A DNA stretch of 64,000 bases from an uncultured Devosia sp. Its GTDB lineage: Bacteria; Pseudomonadota; Alphaproteobacteria; Rhizobiales; Devosiaceae. The stretch's first letter is position 1; each line of letters opens with the position of its first letter. The notes under the pieces were generated by a model. The model saw nothing but the letters and a program-made list of their open reading frames with translations. It was not told where the DNA came from and did no database searches. The translations under genes and the position numbers were made by a program. This document shows, piece after piece, positions 41,328-48,949 of the stretch. The stretch covers positions 2,610,001 to 2,674,000 of the forward strand of contig NZ_CAUQDV010000001.1 of the NCBI RefSeq assembly GCF_963517015.1, read 5' to 3'.

Positions 41328-41356
41328 TGTTACGCAGGCAGGAACGTGCTGGATCA
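41328..41356 (-). promoter_or_regulatory. ECF-sigma (RpoE/ChrR-type) promoter of the FAD-DUF1365-cfa operon
   Basis: On the minus strand TGATCC (41356-41351), 18 nt, then TAACA (41332-41328). The -35 is identical to, and the spacing the same as, the element before the sigma-factor gene at 35874. It links the two convergent operons into one regulon. Confidence 0.72.
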
Positions 41357-41425
41357 GTGCAAAGTTTCTTACATGCTATTTCATCCACTGCTTAAATCTT
41401 TGAAATAGCCTGATTTTTGGCTGTC

Positions 41426-41470
41426 GCGCTTTCGAACCGCAAAAGTGGTGTCCACTTTTGCTGAAAGCGC
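41426..41470. repeat. REP-like palindrome before the recJ stop
   Basis: GCGCTTTC-GAACCGCAAAAGTGG-tgt-CCACTTTTGCT-GAAAGCGC, a near-perfect palindrome of 45 bp. It is the sister of unit two at 13179-13224. It ends 5 bp from the recJ stop codon and may fold at the recJ mRNA 3' end. Confidence 0.72.
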
Positions 41471-41475
41471 TCCGG

Positions 41476-43263
41476 TCACTTGGGCTTAGCCATATCGGTC
41501 AGGCGCAGCTGGACCTGTTCGCGGCCTTGATAATGATCGATCGAAAGCGCGCCGGCGAAGTGGAAGGCAGCATCGGTATCGCGCAGCAGGGCATCGCCGA
41601 TTGCGGTGTTGGCGGCACGGAAGGCGATGGCCTTGAGCCGGGCACCGTCCTCCGACGTCAGGGTGAAGCTCACGTGGCCGCCCTTGCCGACGATCTGGGC
41701 ATAGCGGGCGCGATGGGCCGGGAAAGCAAACAGCGGACCTGGATTGCCCGCGCCGTATGGCCCAGCCTTTTCCAGATCATGCACCAGATTGACCGTGGCG
41801 CCGCGGGCGGTCAGTGCCGCGTCGATCGGCAGGGCGGTCGACGCACGGGCTGCGGTGACGTCCAAGGAGAGCTTTGACGCGAGAAACGAGCGGAAGGCGC
41901 CGAGTTGATCCTGCTTGATGGTGATGCCGGCGGCCATGGCGTGGCCGCCGCCCTTGACCAGCAGGCCCATCTCGACGGCTTCGATAACGGCGCGGCCAAG
42001 ATCGACGCCGGGCATGGAGCGGCCCGAGCCGGTGCCGGTGCCATCCGGGCCAAGTGCAATGGCGAAGGCTGGACGCTCGAAACGATCCTTGAGGCGCGAG
42101 GCGATGAGCCCGGCCACGCCGGGATGCCAATTGGCCGAAGCCAGCACCAGCACCGGGGGACCCTCGCCGCCGCCAATTTCCAGCTCGGCAACAGCGGCCG
42201 CTTCCTCGACGGCTTCCACCTCGATGCGCTGGCGCTCGCTGTTGAGTTCGTCCAGTCGCGCAGCAATGGCGAGGGCATGGTGCTCGTCATCGACGGTCAG
42301 CAGTTCGGTGCCCAGCGCCGCATTGCCGATACGGCCGCCGGCATTGATACGGGGACCGAGCAGGAAGCCGAGGTGATAGGGATTGATTGGGCCGCTGAGG
42401 CGCGCCGCCAGAGCCAAAGCCGCCATGCCCTTGTTGTCGCCACGGCGGGCGACTTCGAGGCCGCGCACCACGAAGGCGCGGTTGAGGCCGGTCAACGGTA
42501 CGACGTCACAGACGGTGGCCAGGGCCACAAGATCGAGCAGTTTCAGCAAGTCCGGCAGGCCGGTGTCGCCGCGATTGCGCAGCGCGCGGTTAGTGGCCAC
42601 CATGGTCATGAAGGTGACGCCGGCCGCGCAGAGATAGCCAAGGCCCGAAATGTCGTCGGGGCGATTGGGGTTCACCAGCGCATTGGCCTCAGGCAATTCA
42701 TGGTCGGCCAGATGGTGGTCCACGACCAGCACATCGGCGCCGCGCTGCCGGGCATGGGCAATGGGGGCGAAACTCGTCGTGCCGCAGTCGAGCGTGATGA
42801 TCAGCGTCGCGCCGGCATCGATCAACTTGTCCATGGCCGCGATATTGGGGCCATAGCCTTCGTAGATGCGGTCGGGGATATGCACCTGCGGCTCGATGCC
42901 GAAGTGGCGCAGATAGCGCGCCATCAATGCGCAGGAGCACGCGCCATCGACGTCATAGTCGCCAAAAAGCGCAATCGCTTCATTGTCGGTGATGGCCTGG
43001 GCCAGGCGCTCCGACAGCGGATCCATCGCCGTCAGGGTGGATGGATCGGGCATGAGGTTACGGATGGTCGGCTCGAGATAGGCCGATGCCTCGTCGAGGC
43101 CGACGCCACGCGCTGCCAGAATCCGCGCCAGGATTTCCGAAACACCGGCCCGCTGCGAAATAGCGGTCGCCATACGCGTGGTGTTGATATCCAGCCGATC
43201 GGTCCACATGCGTCCGGTGACGGAGCGGGAGACGTCGAGGAAAGGGCGCGGGGTATCGGGCAT
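41476..43263 (-). CDS. recJ: Single-stranded-DNA-specific exonuclease RecJ
   Basis: A 595-aa 5'-3' ssDNA exonuclease of the DHH superfamily, acting in recombination and mismatch repair. Motif I is DYDVDG (102-107), motif II DCG (159-161), motif III DHH (182-184), and the DHHA1 domain shows GGGHAMAAGITI. The C-terminal OB-fold region is present (VSFTLTSEDGARLKAIAF). The length fits. It lies 228 bp downstream of glpX in the order aminotransferase - (iron-binding protein) - hom - glpX - recJ. The ATG at 43263 has no strong ribosome-binding site. Confidence 0.94.
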   Translation of the reverse strand: MPDTPRPFLDVSRSVTGRMWTDRLDINTTRMATAISQRAGVSEILARILAARGVGLDEASAYLEPTIRNLMPDPSTLTAMDPLSERLAQAITDNEAIALFGDYDVDGACSCALMARYLRHFGIEPQVHIPDRIYEGYGPNIAAMDKLIDAGATLIITLDCGTTSFAPIAHARQRGADVLVVDHHLADHELPEANALVNPNRPDDISGLGYLCAAGVTFMTMVATNRALRNRGDTGLPDLLKLLDLVALATVCDVVPLTGLNRAFVVRGLEVARRGDNKGMAALALAARLSGPINPYHLGFLLGPRINAGGRIGNAALGTELLTVDDEHHALAIAARLDELNSERQRIEVEAVEEAAAVAELEIGGGEGPPVLVLASANWHPGVAGLIASRLKDRFERPAFAIALGPDGTGTGSGRSMPGVDLGRAVIEAVEMGLLVKGGGHAMAAGITIKQDQLGAFRSFLASKLSLDVTAARASTALPIDAALTARGATVNLVHDLEKAGPYGAGNPGPLFAFPAHRARYAQIVGKGGHVSFTLTSEDGARLKAIAFRAANTAIGDALLRDTDAAFHFAGALSIDHYQGREQVQLRLTDMAKPK

Positions 43264-43491
43264 GAGCGAGGGTTAAGCGATTTGAGGGGAGGTGGGAAGG
43301 GGCAGCAAAGGCGCCGCAGCTTCCTCTCCCGTTTACGGGAGAGGGGAACCGCCGTCAGGCGGTGGAGAGGGGAGCCGCTTGAGAAGAGGGTAGGAAAGAT
43401 CCCGTGGTCCATGCTCTTGGCTCCCCCCTCCACCACGCTGCGCGTGGTCCCCCTCCCCCGCAAGCGGTGGAGGAAAGAAGGTGGCCTAACC
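43264..43491. repeat. Hairpin-rich intergenic repeats between glpX and recJ
   Basis: Several perfect small hairpins: CCTCTCCCGT/ACGGGAGAGG (43323-43344), ACCGCC/GGCGGT (43348-43363) and ACCACGC/GCGTGGT (43432-43448). This GAGAGGGG-type sequence is common intergenic repeat material in Hyphomicrobiales. No gene is seen here; any of these may stop or stabilise the glpX transcript. Confidence 0.55.
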
Positions 43492-44478
43492 CTACCGCGC
43501 GTGCTGTGCCTTGATCCAGCGGACGGTCTGGCTCCAGCTGCGCATGACGATTGTGCTGGTCTGGACTGCATCGCGGCGCAGACGGACGCCGTCTAGCAGC
43601 GTGCCGTCGGTGACGCCGGTGGCTGCGACGAGGACATCGCCGGCGGCCAGTTCGGTCACGTCATAGATGCGATGGGCATCCTCGATCCCCATTTCGCGGG
43701 CGCGCAGGCGCTTGTCGGGGGTGTCGAGGATCAGCTTGCCCTGCATCTGGCCGCCGATGCAGCGCAGCGCGGCCGCCGCCAGGACGCCCTCGGGTGCGCC
43801 GCCGGAGCCGAGATAGATGTCGACGCCGGTGTCCTCGGTGTTGACCGCATGGATGACGCCGGCAATGTCGCCGTCGCTGATGAGTTTTACCGCCACGCCG
43901 GTGGTGCGCAGTTCCTCGATCAGGCCGGCATGGCGCGGACGATCGAGCACGATGGCGGTGATTTCGCTCAGTGGCACGCCCTTGGCCCTGGCGAGCGCCT
44001 TCACATTCTCGGTTGCGGTCCAATCGATATGGACCGTGCCCGGCGCATAGGCAGAGCCCACGGCGATCTTGTGCATATAGACATTGCGCGCGACGTTGAG
44101 CAGGCCGCCACGCTCAGCCATGGCGAGCACGACGATGGAATCGGGCTGGTTCTTGGCGCACAGGGTGACGCCTTCGAGGGGATCGACAGCGATGTCGACT
44201 TCCGGTCCCTGCCCTGCGCCGACAGCCTGACCGATGAACAGATCATCCACCTCGCCGGCCTCGCCCTCGCCGATGACGATGCGACCAGAGATGGCGACGG
44301 TGTCGAGCTCGGACTTCATCGCGGCGACGGCAGCCTCGTCAGCGGCCTGTTCATTGCCCTTGCCGCGCCATTCGGCGGCGGCGATGGCGGCGCGTTCGGT
44401 GACGCGCACCAGTTCCAGCGTCAGGCTGCGATGCAGGTTGGCGGGGCTCTTGTCCCCCTCGGCCTTCGATAGCTTCAT
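43492..44478 (-). CDS. glpX: Fructose-1,6-bisphosphatase class II (GlpX)
   Basis: A 328-aa class II fructose bisphosphatase, a gluconeogenic enzyme. It shows the metal-binding IVIGEGEAGEVDDLFIG, AVDPLEGVTLCAKNQPDSIVVLA and VDIYLGSGGAPEGVLAAAALRCIGGQMQGKL. It may also act on sedoheptulose 1,7-bisphosphate. The ATG has GGGAGGAAG upstream. It sits 35 bp after hom and is cotranscribed with it. Confidence 0.94.
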   Translation of the reverse strand: MKLSKAEGDKSPANLHRSLTLELVRVTERAAIAAAEWRGKGNEQAADEAAVAAMKSELDTVAISGRIVIGEGEAGEVDDLFIGQAVGAGQGPEVDIAVDPLEGVTLCAKNQPDSIVVLAMAERGGLLNVARNVYMHKIAVGSAYAPGTVHIDWTATENVKALARAKGVPLSEITAIVLDRPRHAGLIEELRTTGVAVKLISDGDIAGVIHAVNTEDTGVDIYLGSGGAPEGVLAAAALRCIGGQMQGKLILDTPDKRLRAREMGIEDAHRIYDVTELAAGDVLVAATGVTDGTLLDGVRLRRDAVQTSTIVMRSWSQTVRWIKAQHAR

Positions 44479-44513
44479 GCTTCCTCCCGGGGCCCTGTTA
44501 ACCCCGGAGGGCG

Positions 44514-46022
44514 TCAGAGGTTTTCGATCCGGATCAATTGCGGTTCGCCAACGATAAACCCGTCGGCAGCGATCTGCGCAAGCGATTCACGCACGCCTGA
44601 TTCCAAAGTCTGTTGGGTGATCAACACGACCGTGCGCGTGGGCGCACCATCCGGCGACGTCGCCTTAGCGTTCAAATCCGACCGCTGGATGACACTATCG
44701 ATCGAAATCCCCCGCTCACCCATTCGGGTGGTGATGGCTGCCAATGCGCCCGGCACGTCCTTGGCATTGAGGCGAATGTAATAGCCGCCGTCATGGGCGC
44801 GCATCGGCGCCTGCTTGTAGGGCAGCAATTCCTCGGAGGGCACGCCGAGCGGCGGCACACGGGTGCCGCGGGCGATGTCGAGAATGTCGGAGAGGACCGA
44901 GCTAGCCGTCGGCGGGCCACCGGCGCCGGGACCGGCCAGCAGCAGTTCATGCACATGGTCGGTTTCGAGCGCCACAGCATTCATCACGCCATCGACGCCG
45001 GCAATGGCCGAGCCCTTCGGCACAAAGGTCGGATGCACGCGCTGCTCGATGCCTTCGTCGGTGCGCTGGGCAATGCCGAGCAGCTTGATCTTGAAGCCGA
45101 GTTCGGCAGCAACCTTTATGTCGTGCTGGGTGATGCGGGAAATGCCTTCAACCCGGATCTGGTCGGGGGCGATCTCGTAGCCGAAGCAGAGCGTCGCGAG
45201 GATCGACAGCTTGTGGGCGGTGTCGAAGCCCTCCACGTCGAAGGTCGGATCGGCCTCGGCATAGCCGAGCGCCTGCGCATCCTTGAGGCAATCGCCGAAA
45301 CTGATGTCCTCATTACCCATGCGGGTGAGGATATAGTTGCAGGTGCCGTTCATGATGCCGAAGACCTTGGCGATGCGGGCCGAGCCGAGGCCCTCGCGCA
45401 GGGTCTTGATGACGGGAATGCCACCGGCCACCGCCGCTTCGAAGCCGAGTTGCGCCCCAGTTTCCTCGGCAAGCTTGGCCAGGGTCACGCCATGCTTGGC
45501 GAGCAGCGCCTTGTTGGCCGTCACGACCGGGCGACCGATTTCGAGCGCGGCCTTTACTGCCGCAAAAGCCGGACCGTCCTCGCCGCCGATCAGTTCGACG
45601 AAAAGGTCGATGCCGTCGGACTTGGCCAAGGCGACCGGATCGTCGAACCATTCGAGGCCAGAAATATCAATGCCGCGGTCGCGGGAACGCGAGCGCGCGG
45701 CAACGGCCGTCACCACCAATTGGCGACCGAGTTTCTTGGTGAGTTCGGCGCCGTCCTTCTGGAGGATACGCACCAGCGTCGCGCCGACATTGCCCAGCCC
45801 TGCTACGCCTACGCGCAGCGGCGCCTGGGTTTCGCCGTCGCCGAAATCCTGCATGGCCTTGAGGATGCGCGTGCGCGTATCGGAACGCGGCTCGCGGCCT
45901 TCGCGCAGGTCGAAAACAAACAGCGGATCGCCCGCAACGGTGCGGCCAAAACGGGTCGGCGTCCAGCCCCGGGCAGAGATGAAGGTTTCGACGGCGTGGC
46001 GGAAGGAAGCTATGTCACTCAT
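44514..46022 (-). CDS. hom: Homoserine dehydrogenase with N-terminal helix-turn-helix-like extension
   Basis: From about residue 68 this is a normal homoserine dehydrogenase: NAD(P) motif VGVAGLGNVG (71-80), the catalytic domain with GIMNGTCNYILTRM and FDVEGFDTAHKLSILATL, and a C-terminal ACT domain (about 420-500, with YYIRLNAKDVPGALAAITTRMGERGI). It reduces aspartate semialdehyde to homoserine for threonine and methionine synthesis. The first 66 residues resemble the small HTH proteins of Alphaproteobacteria: FISARGWTPTRFGRTVAGDP, then LFVFDLREGREPR and ILKAM. Total length is 502 aa against the usual 430-440. A start at M57 would remove the extension, but its AAGG is only 2 nt away and the ATG at 46022 lacks a ribosome-binding site, so the true start is uncertain. 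Confidence 0.88.
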   Translation of the reverse strand: MSDIASFRHAVETFISARGWTPTRFGRTVAGDPLFVFDLREGREPRSDTRTRILKAMQDFGDGETQAPLRVGVAGLGNVGATLVRILQKDGAELTKKLGRQLVVTAVAARSRSRDRGIDISGLEWFDDPVALAKSDGIDLFVELIGGEDGPAFAAVKAALEIGRPVVTANKALLAKHGVTLAKLAEETGAQLGFEAAVAGGIPVIKTLREGLGSARIAKVFGIMNGTCNYILTRMGNEDISFGDCLKDAQALGYAEADPTFDVEGFDTAHKLSILATLCFGYEIAPDQIRVEGISRITQHDIKVAAELGFKIKLLGIAQRTDEGIEQRVHPTFVPKGSAIAGVDGVMNAVALETDHVHELLLAGPGAGGPPTASSVLSDILDIARGTRVPPLGVPSEELLPYKQAPMRAHDGGYYIRLNAKDVPGALAAITTRMGERGISIDSVIQRSDLNAKATSPDGAPTRTVVLITQQTLESGVRESLAQIAADGFIVGEPQLIRIENL

Positions 46023-46095
46023 GGGAGCGACATCTGCATAGGAAATTGCCTAGAGGTCAATAGGAGTTTGACCCGTAAGGCCCCGGCCCGCAGGA

Positions 46096-47067
46096 TTATT
46101 TGCCTGCGACCCTCTCGGCCGCCGCACCCAGCACTTCCAGATAGTGCGGGAGACCCCAGCGGAGAGACAGGACACTCGGCGGGGAGACCGAGGCCACGTT
46201 CTCGGTGCCCACCAGGGCCGCCAGCCCACCATTGACGATCGGCGGATAGTTGGCCGCCTGCGGTGTCGCCAGCCAGTCGTCGAGGGCAGACTGTTCCTCG
46301 AAATAGGTGACGAAGATATCGCCTTCCAGCCTGTCGAACAGTTCGTAGCTCAGGGGGTAGTAGAAGGCGTCGTCGCCCGGCGCGAGCGCAGCAACCGATG
46401 GGTTCAGGGTCATGCCCAGATCGGTCAGGAACTTCATGCGCGCATCGAGCGGCGCATAGACCGCAATGGCGCCGTCGTAGTCATTGGCACTGGCGAAGGT
46501 GACACTCTTGAGGGCAGGATACTTGGCGAACTCGGCTTCGACCCAGGCAGTGGTGTCCGCAAGCAGGGCTTGCGCCTCGGCCTCCTTGCCCAGCGCTTTG
46601 CCGATGATCAGGGTCAGGTCCTGCCACGGCGTCGACCAAGGCGCGCCTGTATAAGCAATGGTCGGGGCAATGCCGGACAGCAATTCATACTGATCCACGG
46701 TCAGGCCGGAGTAAGCGGCGATAATCAGATCGGGCTGCAGTGCCGCGATCTGTTCCACCGGCGGCTCACCGCCAGCAGGCAGGATGGTCGGCGTTTCGGC
46801 ACCGAGCTCAGCAAGAGCCTCTTCCACCCATTCATGAATGCCGTTGTCGCCGCCGCCATAGGACTGGAACGGCATGCCGACGGGCACCTTGCCCAAGGCA
46901 ATGACGACGTCCTCATTGCTCCAGCCCCAGGTAACGATGCGCTGCGGTTCAGCTGGAATGGTGGTTTCACCATGCGCGTGCTCGATGGTGACCGGAAATT
47001 CCTGCGCGAATGCAGTGCTGGCAGCGACGACGAATGGAAGAGCCAGGAGAACGGACGAAAGACGCAT
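46096..47067 (-). CDS. Fe(III)-siderophore periplasmic binding protein (second)
   Basis: A 323-aa periplasmic protein of the FepB/enterobactin-binding class with signal peptide ending ASTAFA. The mature part starts FPVTIEHAHGETTIPAEPQRIVTWGWSNEDVVIALGKVPVG and includes LQPDLIIAAYSGLTVDQYELLSGIAPTIAY. There is no permease or ATPase beside it, so it probably delivers to a transporter encoded elsewhere, perhaps the one at 31.9-34.8 kb. It interrupts the usual aminotransferase-hom neighbourhood. An iron-operator-like site lies 47 bp upstream. Confidence 0.88.
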   Translation of the reverse strand: MRLSSVLLALPFVVAASTAFAQEFPVTIEHAHGETTIPAEPQRIVTWGWSNEDVVIALGKVPVGMPFQSYGGGDNGIHEWVEEALAELGAETPTILPAGGEPPVEQIAALQPDLIIAAYSGLTVDQYELLSGIAPTIAYTGAPWSTPWQDLTLIIGKALGKEAEAQALLADTTAWVEAEFAKYPALKSVTFASANDYDGAIAVYAPLDARMKFLTDLGMTLNPSVAALAPGDDAFYYPLSYELFDRLEGDIFVTYFEEQSALDDWLATPQAANYPPIVNGGLAALVGTENVASVSPPSVLSLRWGLPHYLEVLGAAAERVAGK

Positions 47068-47113
47068 GGTGATGCCTTGCAGCGGGAAGGTTCGCTCCCC
47101 TGCATACGAAAGA

Positions 47114-47128
47114 TGATCGGTCGCGTCA
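47114..47128 (-). promoter_or_regulatory. Iron-responsive operator-like element (TGA-N9-TCA), copy 2
   Basis: The minus strand reads TGACGCGACCGATCA. It shares 11 of 15 positions with the element at 35845-35859 (TGACnnGACCnnTCA). It lies 47 bp upstream of the siderophore-binding-protein ATG, over the expected promoter. Confidence 0.6.
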
Positions 47129-47168
47129 TGTATTTTTTGAAATTCGTGGAGCGCCCCACATCCTCGAT

Positions 47169-47299
47169 GTCACCCCGGCCTTGAGCCGGGGCCCATCTCG
47201 CGATCACGCCCCTGCCGCAAGGTTTACGTGACGGGCACAACTACCTTGCGGCTCAACAAACATCTCGGGATGGATCCCGGCTCAAGGCCGGGATGACAC
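47169..47299. repeat. Pair of oppositely oriented GTCAyCCCGGC palindromes, copies B and C
   Basis: Copy B (47169-47190) reads GTCACCCCGGC-CTTGA-GCCGGG, and copy C (47274-47299) carries the reverse orientation CCCGGC-TCAAG-GCCGGGATGAC. They are separated by about 83 bp without a gene and fill the gap between the iron-binding-protein and aminotransferase genes. Confidence 0.65.
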
Positions 47300-47318
47300 C
47301 GAGTTTTTGGACAACACT

Positions 47319-48533
47319 TTACCCGACTAAAGGCACCACGTTCCCTGCCCCGGTCTTGGACCCGAGCAGCTTCTTGATGTTGCGGGCAGCCTGGCGGATG
47401 CGCTGTTCGTTTTCGACGAAAGCCAGGCGGATATACTGATCGCCATATTCGCCGAAGCCCACGCCGGGCGCGACGCCGACGCCGGTCTCCTTGATCAGGA
47501 GTTTCGCAAATTCGAGCGAACCGAGATGGGCGAACTGGGCCGGAACCGGCGCCCAGGCGAACATGGTGGCCTTTGGCACGGGAATATCCCAGCCGGAACG
47601 GGCAAAGCTTTCCACCATGACGTCGCGGCGGTGCTTGTAGATCTTCCGCACCTCCTCGATCACGTCATCCGAGCCGTTGAGGGCAGCTGTGGCCGCGACC
47701 TGGATCGGCGTGAAGGCGCCATAGTCGAGATAGGATTTCACCCGCGCCAGGGCGGCGATCAGGCGCTCGTTGCCGACGGCGAAGCCGACGCGCCAGCCGG
47801 GCATGGAATAGGTCTTGGACATGGAAGTGAATTCCACCGTGATGTCCATGGCGCCCGGCACCTGCAGCACGGATGGCGGGGGCGCGTCCTCGTCGAAATA
47901 GATCTCGGAATAGGCAAGATCGGAGAGGATGAAGATGTCGTTGGCCTTACAGTACTTGACCACCTCGGTGTAAAAATCGAGGTCGGCCGTATAGGCGGTC
48001 GGATTGGCCGGGTAGTTCAGGACGATGGCGATCGGCTTGGGGATGGAGTGGCGCACGGCGCGGTCGAGCGAGCGCAGGAAATCCTCATTGGGATCGGCTG
48101 GCATGGAGCGCACGACGCCGCCGGCCATCAGGAAGCCGAAGGAATGGATCGGATAGGTCGGATTGGGCACCAGCACCACGTCGCCCGGCGCGGTGATGGC
48201 CGAGGCCATGTTGGCGAAGCCTTCCTTGGAGCCCAGGGTCGCGACGACCTGGGTGTCGGGATTGAGCTTCACGCCGAAGCGGCGGCCATAATAGCTAGCC
48301 TGGGCCTTGCGCAGGCCGGGAATGCCGCGCGAGGTCGAATAGCGATGGGTGCGCGGATCCTTCACCGTCTCCTGCAGCTTGGCCACGATATGCTCGGGGG
48401 TCGGCATATCGGGATTGCCCATGCCCAGGTCGATGACATCGACGCCCTCGGACCGTGCCTTGGCCTTGAGCGGATCGATATGGGCAAAGACATAGGGGGG
48501 AAGACGACGGATCTTGTGGAAGTCTGCGCTCAT
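47319..48533 (-). CDS. PLP aminotransferase (class I/II, alanine/LL-diaminopimelate type)
   Basis: A 404-aa fold-type I aminotransferase. Visible motifs are GMGNPDMPTPEHI, LVPNPTYPIHSFGF, IVLNYPANPTAYTADLDFY, the aspartate in ILSDLAYSEIYFDE and the PLP-lysine region FTSMSKTYSMPGWRVGF. It belongs to the group annotated as LL-diaminopimelate or alanine (AlaC-like) aminotransferase, commonly encoded directly upstream of homoserine dehydrogenase in Hyphomicrobiales, so a role in aspartate-family or alanine synthesis fits. The ATG at 48533 has GAGGAA upstream. Confidence 0.89.
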   Translation of the reverse strand: MSADFHKIRRLPPYVFAHIDPLKAKARSEGVDVIDLGMGNPDMPTPEHIVAKLQETVKDPRTHRYSTSRGIPGLRKAQASYYGRRFGVKLNPDTQVVATLGSKEGFANMASAITAPGDVVLVPNPTYPIHSFGFLMAGGVVRSMPADPNEDFLRSLDRAVRHSIPKPIAIVLNYPANPTAYTADLDFYTEVVKYCKANDIFILSDLAYSEIYFDEDAPPPSVLQVPGAMDITVEFTSMSKTYSMPGWRVGFAVGNERLIAALARVKSYLDYGAFTPIQVAATAALNGSDDVIEEVRKIYKHRRDVMVESFARSGWDIPVPKATMFAWAPVPAQFAHLGSLEFAKLLIKETGVGVAPGVGFGEYGDQYIRLAFVENEQRIRQAARNIKKLLGSKTGAGNVVPLVG

Positions 48534-48680
48534 GATTTCCTCGGTGGTCCTCTGTCGGACCTGAACTGACCGCGACGCGCCCCTTGCGCCACGCCTCATT
48601 GTTTGAGGCGGTGATTATCGCGGAATTATGGTTGTGAACGGGTTAAACGGCCCCATTTTCGGAGCCCTTTGTCGTGTTCG

Positions 48681-48716
48681 GCTCTTCCCGGCCCGAGGGG
48701 GCCATGCGGGAAGAGC
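48681..48716 (-). terminator. Strong hairpin at the end of the proposed 31-codon gene
   Basis: GCTCTTCCCG (48681-48690) pairs perfectly with CGGGAAGAGC (48707-48716), with further GGCCC/GGGCC pairing inside the loop. It begins in the stop codon of the small gene at 48716-48811. No U-tract follows on the minus strand (CGAACACGAC), so it may work with Rho or protect the RNA end. Confidence 0.55.
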
Positions 48717-48811
48717 TAGCGGGCGTTCGCTGCCGCCATAGCGGCGGCGGCAGGCACTGCACCAATGGCGAGCGAGGCTCCAACCTTAGCAACAGTGTAT
48801 AGAGACGGCAT
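48716..48811 (-). CDS. Predicted 31-aa small hydrophobic protein
   Basis: A short frame within the 416-bp gap between the aminotransferase and glycosyltransferase genes. It reads MPSLYTVAKVGASLAIGA followed by VPAAAAMAAANAR, one Ala-rich segment that could span a membrane. Support: ATG at 48811 with GAAGGG 8 nt upstream (a second AAGGG is closer), and a perfect 10-bp hairpin starting at the stop codon. I do not recognise the family. It could instead be the 5' part of an untranslated RNA. The rest of the gap (48534-48680 and 48812-48949) shows no gene apart from a leader hairpin CCGAAGG/CCTTCGG at 48900-48920. Confidence 0.5.
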   Translation of the reverse strand: MPSLYTVAKVGASLAIGAVPAAAAMAAANAR

Positions 48812-48949
48812 GTCCCTTGCCCTTCAGATATGATTTTTGTAAGGAAATCAGTTATCGACAAGGCCGTTCATAATTCCTCGCTTGGGTATTGTAAATGGTC
48901 CGAAGGGTGCCAACCTTCGGCTCAGGACGGCATATGGTGAGGTAAGAAC

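Noticed and set aside
43264..43491. CRISPR-like array from repeated GAGAGGGG and CCTCCCC units
   Set aside because: The units are hairpin arms of differing length with no regular spacers; no cas genes are nearby.
41905..43596. 563-codon plus-strand ORF over recJ
   Set aside because: RecJ with all DHH motifs is encoded on the other strand; the ORF also crosses a hairpin-rich intergenic repeat.
44613..46235. 540-codon plus-strand ORF over hom
   Set aside because: No domain; homoserine dehydrogenase on the minus strand explains the region.
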